From contig CALFXA010000187.1 in NCBI GenBank assembly GCA_937928015.1, positions 1-9,285 on the forward strand: a DNA stretch of 9,285 bases, in the 5' to 3' direction. Positions 1 to 5,606 of this stretch are shown here, one piece after another (the first letter of the stretch is position 1; each line of letters starts with the position of its first letter). Below the pieces are notes generated by a model. The model was not told where the DNA came from and ran no database searches. It saw only the letters and a list, made by a program, of their open reading frames with translations. The stretch comes from an uncultured Anaerolineales bacterium (lineage in GTDB: Bacteria; Chloroflexota; Anaerolineae; Anaerolineales; Villigracilaceae). The position numbers and the translations under genes are program-made.

Positions 1-147
1 GGCGATACCTGGCTGTTCGAGTACTCCGACACGCTCATCCGCCTGTTCCCGATGCAGTTCTGGCAGGATGTGTTCACCTGGGTGGGCGTGATCGTGCTCG
101 GCGGCGCGCTGTTCCTGGCCTTTGGGCTGAAACCGAAGGCGGCCTGA
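1..147 (+). CDS. C-terminal fragment of an unidentified membrane protein
   Basis: Frame 1 is open from the window edge to TGA at 145-147, giving 48 residues. The start lies outside the window. The fragment has an amphipathic stretch rich in Phe, Trp and Leu (about residues 4-25), then one clear hydrophobic segment (about residues 28-43, VGVIVLGGALFLAFGL), and ends in a short basic tail, KPKAA. This is what the last transmembrane helix of an integral membrane protein with a cytoplasmic C-terminus would look like. I do not recognise the family. Codon use is GC-rich like fabG downstream, which supports real coding. A promoter and no visible terminator separate it from fabG, so read-through into the next unit is possible. 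Confidence 0.6.
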   Translation, partial: GDTWLFEYSDTLIRLFPMQFWQDVFTWVGVIVLGGALFLAFGLKPKAA

Positions 148-151
148 CGGG

Positions 152-179
152 TTGTATCGTTCGGTTCATGAAGTATAAT
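152..179 (+). promoter_or_regulatory. sigma70-type promoter for the fabG operon
   Basis: TTGTAT (152-157) and a perfect TATAAT (174-179) are separated by 16 bases. They lie in the only gap (148-198) between the membrane-protein fragment and fabG. Transcription would start around 185-188, leaving a leader of only about 12 bases that still includes most of the GAGGAG ribosome-binding site at 187-192. The -10 match is strong and the -35 is partial. No operator-like inverted repeat is visible around it. Confidence 0.6.
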
Positions 180-198
180 TTCACCCGAGGAGCAGAGG

Positions 199-957
199 AT
201 GAGTTCAACTTTATCTTTGGAGGACCGCGTGGCGCTCGTCACGGGCGGGTCGCGCGGCATTGGGCGCGCCATCGCCCTCGAACTGGCGGCACGCGGCGCG
301 GCAGTGGTCGTCAATTACAATAAGTCGCCCGAGGCCGCTGAACAGGTCGTGAAGCAGATCCAGGACGCAGGCGGGAAGGCCGCCGCCTTTCAGGCCGACG
401 TGTCTGATTTCAAGCAGGCTGAGACGCTGGTCAAGTTCGCCGTCGATACCTTTGGCGACCTGAGCATCCTGGTCAACAACGCGGGCATCACCCGCGATCA
501 GTTGATTATGATGATGCCCGAAGCCGACTGGGACGCCGTCATCGACACCAACCTGAAGAGCACCTTCAACTGTTCCAAAGCCGCCGTCAAGCACATGATG
601 CGCAAGCGTTACGGACGCATCATCAGCGTGGCCTCGGTGGCAGGTCAGATGGGCAACCCGGGCCAGACGAACTATTCCGCTTCGAAGGCGGGGCAGATCG
701 GCTTCACCAAAGCCCTGGCGCGCGAAGTGGCCGCCCGCAATGTGACCGTCAACGCCGTGGCGCCCGGCTTCGTGGACACCGAGATCCTGGACGCCATGTC
801 ACCCGAGACGCTCGAAACCGCCCTCAAGTTGGTCCCGTTGGGACGCAAGGGAACCCCCGAAGAGATCGCCTATGCCGTCGCCTTTCTCGCCTCCGACCAG
901 GCCGCCTTCATCACGGGCCAGGTGCTGGGTGTGGACGGCGGCATGGCTATGATGTAA
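199..957 (+). CDS. fabG: 3-oxoacyl-[acyl-carrier-protein] reductase FabG
   Basis: This is a cytoplasmic short-chain dehydrogenase/reductase of 252 residues, the usual FabG length. In type II fatty acid synthesis FabG reduces 3-oxoacyl-ACP to 3-hydroxyacyl-ACP with NADPH. Visible motifs are the cofactor-binding TGGSRGIG at residues 15-22, NNAG at 93-96, and the catalytic tetrad N118, S146, Y159 and K163 (YSASK). Arg137 and Arg180 align with the ACP-docking arginines R129 and R172 of E. coli FabG, which favours a true ACP reductase over a generic SDR. The C-terminal GQVLGVDGGMAM is typical. The ATG is preceded by GAGGAG with a 6-base spacer. It is the first gene of a probable six-gene operon. 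No other fatty-acid gene is visible here, so a second FabG elsewhere or a polyester-related role cannot be excluded. Confidence 0.93.
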   Translation: MSSTLSLEDRVALVTGGSRGIGRAIALELAARGAAVVVNYNKSPEAAEQVVKQIQDAGGKAAAFQADVSDFKQAETLVKFAVDTFGDLSILVNNAGITRDQLIMMMPEADWDAVIDTNLKSTFNCSKAAVKHMMRKRYGRIISVASVAGQMGNPGQTNYSASKAGQIGFTKALAREVAARNVTVNAVAPGFVDTEILDAMSPETLETALKLVPLGRKGTPEEIAYAVAFLASDQAAFITGQVLGVDGGMAMM

Positions 958-966
958 GGAGAAACC

Positions 967-1323
967 ATGCCCGACTATAACGATACCCCCGGCAAGACCA
1001 CCGTTTCCCCCGACGTGCTGATCACCATTGCGCGCTTTGCCGCTCTGGGCGTGCCAGGCGTCAGCCGCATGGCACCCGTCTCGGGCGGAGTCAACCGCCT
1101 GTTGCGTCGCGGCGCGAACGACGGCGTGCGGATCGAGGTGGAGAACAACACCGTCTACGCGGATATGTTCCTCGTGCTCAAACAGGATGTCAACATCCGC
1201 GAGGTCAGCCGCAACGTCCAGCATCAGGTGGCCCGCGCCGTCCAGGAAATGGTCGGCATGGAAGTGGGCCATGTGGATATTCACATCGAAGATATCGAGT
1301 ACGAGGAAGTTCCCGAGGCCTAA
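967..1323 (+). CDS. Asp23/Gls24 family envelope stress-type protein
   Basis: This 118-residue protein matches the Asp23/Gls24 family (formerly DUF322). Seen in the sequence are an N-terminal TTVSPDVLITIARFAAL segment, the VPGVSRM turn typical of the family near residues 34-40, a GVRIEVENNTVYADMFLVL strand pair, then NIREVSRNVQHQVARAVQEMVGMEV and an acidic tail containing VDIHIEDIEYEE. There is no signal peptide or membrane segment. In Firmicutes, relatives such as Asp23, Gls24, YloU and YqhY are linked to the cell envelope or to lipid synthesis, and YqhY lies between accC and nusB. Here the gene likewise sits directly before nusB, but after fabG. Its AAGGAG ribosome site (956-961) overlaps the fabG stop, and the gap is 9 bases. 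The molecular role is unknown. Confidence 0.85.
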   Translation: MPDYNDTPGKTTVSPDVLITIARFAALGVPGVSRMAPVSGGVNRLLRRGANDGVRIEVENNTVYADMFLVLKQDVNIREVSRNVQHQVARAVQEMVGMEVGHVDIHIEDIEYEEVPEA

Positions 1324-1327
1324 CTGT

Positions 1328-1768
1328 ATGAAGTCCCGCACCAGGGCACGCAGCCTTGCCCTGCAAGTACTTTACGAAGTTGATCTGACCCAGCACTCCG
1401 CCGTCGACGTGTACAAACTGCGGCTGGAGGATACCCCGCTGACCGATGAACTGGCCGAGTTTGCCCGCCAGATCATCTTCGGCGTCCTGCCCCTCACCCA
1501 ACCCCTCGATCACGCCATCGAAAAATACGCCCCCGAATGGCCGTTCGACCAGATCGCGGCCATCGACCGTAATATCCTGCGCATCGCCTGCTGGGAGTTT
1601 GCCGTCCAGCGCGAGACGCCCGTCAAGGTGGCGATCAATGAGGCGGTCGAACTGGCCAAGATGTTTGGCTCCGATTCCACGGCGCGCTTCGTCAACGGCG
1701 TGCTGGGGTCGCTGGCCGAGCATCAGTATGAATTGATTCAACAACTCAAGCAAACCTCAGAATCATAA
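1328..1768 (+). CDS. nusB: Transcription antitermination factor NusB
   Basis: NusB is a small all-helical RNA-binding protein that, with NusE (ribosomal protein S10), binds boxA and prevents premature termination of rRNA transcription. The 146 residues fit the family's usual length. Recognisable blocks are the basic N-terminus KSRTRARSLALQVLYEVD, the central AAIDRNILRIACWEF, and PVKVAINEAVELAKMFGSD followed by ARFVNGVLGSL. I chose the ATG at 1328, four bases after the previous stop and with GAGG at 1315-1318. The same frame stays open back to 1028, but that part overlaps the Asp23 gene and has no NusB similarity. The C-terminal tail is polar. The pairing with an Asp23-family gene is also seen in Firmicutes. 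Confidence 0.92.
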   Translation: MKSRTRARSLALQVLYEVDLTQHSAVDVYKLRLEDTPLTDELAEFARQIIFGVLPLTQPLDHAIEKYAPEWPFDQIAAIDRNILRIACWEFAVQRETPVKVAINEAVELAKMFGSDSTARFVNGVLGSLAEHQYELIQQLKQTSES

Positions 1769-1770
1769 AC

Positions 1771-2163
1771 ATGGAAATCTTCGGCATTGGTCCGCAAGAA
1801 CTCATCTTTATCGTGATCATCGCTCTGCTGGTACTCGGTCCCAAGGACATGCAGAAGGCGGGCAAGACCATCGGCAAGTGGCTGAACAACCTCGTGCACT
1901 CGGATGGCTGGAAGATCTTCCAGACCACCTCACGCGAGATCCGCAACCTGCCAACCACGCTCATGCGTGAAGCCAACCTGGACTTGGGCAAAGAGGAAAA
2001 GGAATTGCGCGAGGCGATGAAACCCAACTTCGACTCGAAGCCCTTTACCATCGGCACGCCTCCCTCGGTGCCGACCGCAGGGCAGGCTCCCGCCCCCAAA
2101 GCGGAACCAGCCCCGGGGGCGAATCCGCCCACCCCGCCCAGCGAGGAAAAGCCCGATGCTTAG
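1771..2163 (+). CDS. tatA: Sec-independent translocase subunit, TatA/TatB family
   Basis: This is a single-pass membrane component of the twin-arginine translocase, which exports folded proteins. The 130 residues show the standard layout: a short N-terminus, a transmembrane helix (about residues 8-22), a hinge, a cytoplasmic amphipathic helix (about 26-75), and a Pro/Ala-rich tail from about residue 94. Glu10 and LGPK (22-25) match TatB (E. coli Glu8 and LGP) better than TatA, which normally has FG at the hinge. The length is also TatB-like. I keep the family-level name because automated annotation often calls these TatA. Its ATG lies 2 bases after the nusB stop with no good Shine-Dalgarno, so translation is probably coupled to nusB. 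It overlaps tatC by 8 bases. Confidence 0.85.
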   Translation: MEIFGIGPQELIFIVIIALLVLGPKDMQKAGKTIGKWLNNLVHSDGWKIFQTTSREIRNLPTTLMREANLDLGKEEKELREAMKPNFDSKPFTIGTPPSVPTAGQAPAPKAEPAPGANPPTPPSEEKPDA

Positions 2164-3064
2164 ATTCCTTCGCGGCCTGTGGCGGGTCATCAGCTTCCCA
2201 TTCTGGTTGATCTTCACCATCCTCGCCTTCCCGTTTCGGCAAATCGCGCGTTTCGTGCGCTTCCTGAACACGGAGCCCGAGGAACACCCGCTCGGGGATG
2301 TGGTGACGGGCCTGGTCACCGACAAGGCCATGCGCGAGTTCCTGTGGTCGGAGGTCGACTCGCTCCGCAAACATCTTCTGCGCGCGGTCCTGGCGGTGGT
2401 GATTGCCGTTGGCATCACCTTCGTCTACACCGTGCCTGTCATGGAATTTTTGGCGGCCCCCATCGGCGGGCTGACCAACCTGCAGGCCATCCAGGTGACC
2501 GAGGAGGTGGGCGCGTATATGAAGATCGCGCTCAGCCTCGGCATTACCGTGGCCTTCCCGTATATCATCTTCGAAATGTGGTGGTTTGCCGCCCCGGGCC
2601 TGCGTCCGCGCGAACGGAAGTTTGGCCTGCTGTCCATTCCATTTGCCACGCTGCTGTACGTGGCGGGCATGGTCTTCGCCTACGTCATCTTGATCCCTCC
2701 CGCGTTGAACCTGCTGGGCGGCTTCACCGAGATCTCCCAGAAATGGACCGCCAAGGAATATTTCGATTTCGTCAACGGGCTGATCTTCTGGATGGGCATC
2801 TCGTTCGAGTTCCCGCTGGTCATCTACGTGCTGACCGCCATCGGATTCGTCAAGCCCAAGTTCCTGGCGCAGCAATGGCGCCTGGCCATCGTCATCATCG
2901 CCGTGCTGGCGGCGGCCATCACCCCCACCGTGGACCCGATCAACATGAGCCTGGTGATGGGTCCGCTGACTCTGCTGTATTTCATCAGCATCGGGTTGAG
3001 TTACCTCGCCCTGGCCGGGCGCAAACGGCCCGAGTCCGAATCTGAGATCGAGGAGAGAGAATGA
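2156..3064 (+). CDS. tatC: Sec-independent protein translocase TatC, N-terminally extended
   Basis: TatC is the six-helix membrane receptor that binds twin-arginine signal peptides. The core starts near residue 66 and fits the family. F144 and E153 in the F-x-x-P-G-L loop align with E. coli F94 and E103. E218 in GISFEFP aligns with E170. D260 in TPTVDP is near the E. coli D211 position. Helices fall at roughly 75-93, 119-141, 158-182, 207-229, 241-257 and 264-286. The protein has 302 residues against about 250 in the family, because of a 65-residue N-terminal extension with a hydrophobic segment (about 11-26) and a basic patch. The signature HLxELR is degenerate (EVDSLRK), leaving S69 where Glu is expected. 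The ATG at 2156 has GAGGAA with a 7-base spacer. An alternative ATG at 2330 would remove most of the extension but lacks a good ribosome site. Confidence 0.92.
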   Translation: MLRFLRGLWRVISFPFWLIFTILAFPFRQIARFVRFLNTEPEEHPLGDVVTGLVTDKAMREFLWSEVDSLRKHLLRAVLAVVIAVGITFVYTVPVMEFLAAPIGGLTNLQAIQVTEEVGAYMKIALSLGITVAFPYIIFEMWWFAAPGLRPRERKFGLLSIPFATLLYVAGMVFAYVILIPPALNLLGGFTEISQKWTAKEYFDFVNGLIFWMGISFEFPLVIYVLTAIGFVKPKFLAQQWRLAIVIIAVLAAAITPTVDPINMSLVMGPLTLLYFISIGLSYLALAGRKRPESESEIEERE

Positions 3065-5544
3065 ACAAAGCGTTTCGCTCTGTGGCGCTCGCGTTGAGCG
3101 CAATGGCCCTGCTGTTGCAGGGCTGTTCGTTATCCCTCTACGGACGCGAGACTCCGTCGGGCCCCGTAGTCAACGGACCGACTCCCACTCCTCTCCCCAA
3201 AGCGCAGACCACCTTCACAGTCACCCTGCCCGAACCGCTCGCGCCCGGCGAGACCCTGGTGCTCTCCCTGCTCGACGAGGTCACGGGCCTGCCGTACAAC
3301 GCCACCGCCTACCCCATGCAGTCCGTCGACGGGCTGACCTATTCCGCCGTCCTGCCGCTGACGATGAACGGCATCATCAAATATCGTTACGAACGCCGTG
3401 CCTCGGCCGCCATCGTGGAAGATACCAGCCTGCAAACGGCCATCCGCTATCGGCTGTATTACGTCGCAGGCCCGGGCGAAGTGCACGACGTCGTCGCGGA
3501 CTGGTCCGACAAGGCCTACGCCCGCGACCTGGGCAGCGTCCAGGGACGCGCTCTCAACGCCGACACGGGCGCTCCCATCCCCAACCTGCTGGTCAGCGCG
3601 GGCGGAGTCCAATACCTGACTGACTCGGCCGGGCGCTTCGACCTCGAAGGCCTGCCCGTGGGCACCCACAACCTGATCGGTTACGCCCTGGACGGCATGT
3701 ACCAACCCTTCCAGCAGGGCGCGACGGTGGGCGCAAACCAGACCACCGCCGTGGAGCTGCGCCTGCATCCCGCTCCCACCGTCAACGTCACGTTTACCGT
3801 CAGCGTGCCGCCGCCGCCCACCACCGACCCGGGCGTGCCCGTCCGACTGGCGGGCAACCTGCTGCAACTGGGCAACACCTTTGCCGACCTGCAGGGCGGC
3901 ATGAGCGTCAGCGCCGACCGCCAGCCCCTGCTCAACTACGGCGCAGATGGCCGCTACTCCGTCATGCTCAACCTGCCCGTCGGCGCATACATCCAATACA
4001 AGTACACTCTCGGGGACGGCTTCTGGAACGCCGAGCATGGTTCGCAGGGCGAATTCCTCCTGCGCGAGTTCATCGTCCCCGCCCAGGATGCCGCCTTCCA
4101 GGACCAGGTCGTCACCTGGCAGGCGGGCAATTCCGCGCCGATCCTGTTCGAGGTCACCGTCCCCGCCAGCACGCCCGCAGGCGACATCATCTACTTCCAG
4201 CTCAACCCCTACGCCTGGACCGAACCCCTGCCGATGTGGCCGATGGGCAACAACCAATGGAGCTATAAACTATACGGTCCGCTCAACATGCTGGGCTCGT
4301 TCAGCTACCGCTACTGCCGCAACGGTCAATGCGGCAGCGCCGACGATGTGTCCACCGCGGGCAACGGCGCGACGGGACGCGGGGCCGTTACCAGTCTGTC
4401 CTCGCAGGATTTGAAGGACGTGGTCACCGCCTGGCAGTGGTACGAGAATCCCGAACCGACCACTCTGGTGGGTGCGGCCATCGCCCCGCGGCAGGGCTTC
4501 ACGGCGGGCATCGAACTCCAGGCAGATTACCGCCCGAACTGGTCGTACTACATGCCACAGGCCCTGGCCAACATCCAGGCATTGGGCGCCAATCAGGTCA
4601 TCATCACCCCCACCTGGACCTACAAGACGGTCCGCCCGCTGACGTTTGGCCCCGTGCCCGGTCAGGATCCGCTCTGGGTGGATTCAGCCACCGCCGTCAA
4701 CCAGGCCCGCGCCCTCGGCCTGAACGTGGCCCTCTTCCCCGCCCCGCACTTCGAGGGCACCGCCGCCGACTTCTGGAAGTCTGCGCCGCGCGACGCCGCC
4801 TGGTGGCAGGCCTGGTTCGACACCTACCGCGCCTTCGCCGTCCATTACGCCGACCTGGCGACCCAGACCGGCGCGCAGACCCTGATCCTCGGCGGCGACT
4901 GGCTCATGCCCGCCATGCCGAATGGCACCCTACCCGATGGCTCCCCCTCGGGCGCTCCCGCCGACTTGGACGCGCGCTGGAAGGCCGTCATCGTCGAGGT
5001 CCGCGCTCACTTCAATGGGAAGGTCCTGTGGGCTCTGCCCTTCACCGAATCCAACTTCCAGACCCCGCTGACCTTCCTGCAAGACACGGACGGCATCTAC
5101 CTGCTCTGGTCGGCGGCGCTCTCGGGACAGGTCAACGCCTCCAAGCCAGACATGGTCAACGAGGCGGGCCGCATCCTCGATAACGAGGTGGCCGCCCTGC
5201 CCGCGCTAATCAGCAAGCCCATCATCCTGGCCATCGACTACCCGTCCGCGGCAGGTGCATCCACAAGCTGCATCTCCAATGGCGCGGGCACCTGCCTCGA
5301 CTGGACCGCACTCGACCGCCCCAAGGCCGACCTCCCCGCCGTGGGCTTGGACCTGCAAGTCCAGGCGGACCTGTACGAGGCCATCCTCACCGCCGTCAAC
5401 GGGCGGTCGTGGGTCAGCGGCGTGGTCAGCCGCGGATACTATCCGCCCGCGGCCCTGCGCGACAAGTCCGCCTCGGTGCACGGCAAGCCCGCCGCCGACA
5501 TCCTGTGGTACTGGTTCCCGCGCATGCTGGGCGTGGTGCAATAA
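3061..5544 (+). CDS. Surface lipoprotein with beta-sandwich repeats and a GH113-like barrel
   Basis: This 827-residue protein begins with a lipoprotein signal: a basic start, a hydrophobic core and lipobox LQGC with lipidation at C22. It has no twin arginine, so Sec export is expected. A Pro/Thr linker follows. Three starch-binding or E-set-like beta-sandwich units lie at about 50-155, 241-355 and 361-460. Each opens with an F-x-V-x-(L/V)-P strand, carries a KYRY/YKYT/SYRY strand, and ends in a V-V-x-x-W motif. Between the first two is a carboxypeptidase-regulatory-like domain (about 158-236; GRALNADTGAPIPNLLV, then DSAGRFDLEGLPVG). Residues 479-827 resemble a GH113-type TIM barrel: GANQVIITPTW, ALGLNVALFPAPHF, WWQAWFDTYRAFAVHYADLA, LILGGDW and IILAIDYP. 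Cys pairs C419/C424 and C737/C745 could form disulfides. It overlaps tatC by four bases (ATGA) and has AGGAG just upstream. Carbohydrate binding or hydrolysis is inferred; substrate and activity are unknown. Confidence 0.75.
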   Translation: MNKAFRSVALALSAMALLLQGCSLSLYGRETPSGPVVNGPTPTPLPKAQTTFTVTLPEPLAPGETLVLSLLDEVTGLPYNATAYPMQSVDGLTYSAVLPLTMNGIIKYRYERRASAAIVEDTSLQTAIRYRLYYVAGPGEVHDVVADWSDKAYARDLGSVQGRALNADTGAPIPNLLVSAGGVQYLTDSAGRFDLEGLPVGTHNLIGYALDGMYQPFQQGATVGANQTTAVELRLHPAPTVNVTFTVSVPPPPTTDPGVPVRLAGNLLQLGNTFADLQGGMSVSADRQPLLNYGADGRYSVMLNLPVGAYIQYKYTLGDGFWNAEHGSQGEFLLREFIVPAQDAAFQDQVVTWQAGNSAPILFEVTVPASTPAGDIIYFQLNPYAWTEPLPMWPMGNNQWSYKLYGPLNMLGSFSYRYCRNGQCGSADDVSTAGNGATGRGAVTSLSSQDLKDVVTAWQWYENPEPTTLVGAAIAPRQGFTAGIELQADYRPNWSYYMPQALANIQALGANQVIITPTWTYKTVRPLTFGPVPGQDPLWVDSATAVNQARALGLNVALFPAPHFEGTAADFWKSAPRDAAWWQAWFDTYRAFAVHYADLATQTGAQTLILGGDWLMPAMPNGTLPDGSPSGAPADLDARWKAVIVEVRAHFNGKVLWALPFTESNFQTPLTFLQDTDGIYLLWSAALSGQVNASKPDMVNEAGRILDNEVAALPALISKPIILAIDYPSAAGASTSCISNGAGTCLDWTALDRPKADLPAVGLDLQVQADLYEAILTAVNGRSWVSGVVSRGYYPPAALRDKSASVHGKPAADILWYWFPRMLGVVQ

Positions 5545-5560
5545 GAATTTTCAAGAAAAC

Positions 5561-5595
5561 AAAAAGAGACAATCACTGGGTGATTGTCTCTTTTT
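5561..5595. terminator. Bidirectional rho-independent terminator
   Basis: A perfect 16-base inverted repeat (5561-5576 with 5580-5595) encloses the loop TGG. The outer five pairs are A-T, so a T run ends the hairpin on either strand: TTTTTCTT on the plus strand, and a T-rich run on the minus strand. It starts 16 bases after the lipoprotein stop (5544) and lies 11 bases beyond the stop of the convergent minus-strand gene (5607). It therefore probably terminates both units. Confidence 0.9.
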
Positions 5596-5606
5596 CTTAT
5601 GGCAGG

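Noticed and set aside
148..198. Terminator for the upstream membrane-protein fragment
   Set aside because: No stable hairpin with a T run is visible in this short gap; it contains only the promoter and the fabG ribosome site.
1028..1327. Open frame extending nusB upstream by 100 codons
   Set aside because: It overlaps the Asp23 gene out of frame, is rich in Ser, Arg, Thr and Ala as shadow frames of GC-rich genes are, and has no NusB similarity. The ATG at 1328 gives the normal NusB length.
2045..3103. 352-codon minus-strand open frame
   Set aside because: It is antisense to tatA and tatC, which are certain. Its translation is full of Gly, Asp, His, Gln and Arg without any domain, as expected for an antisense shadow.
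3061..3126. Possibility that the lipoprotein is a Tat substrate because it follows tatC
   Set aside because: Its signal has no Arg-Arg pair (start MNKAFRSVALAL) and has a standard lipobox, so Sec export fits better.
3130..4257. 375-codon minus-strand open frame
   Set aside because: It is antisense to the lipoprotein gene, whose domains are recognisable. The translation is a low-complexity Gly/Val/Asp/His mixture, a product of the C-rich third positions of the real gene.
4329..5183. 284-codon plus-strand open frame inside the lipoprotein gene
   Set aside because: It is a shifted reading of the same DNA, rich in Arg, Pro, Gly and His, with no known motif. The in-frame lipoprotein is continuous through it.
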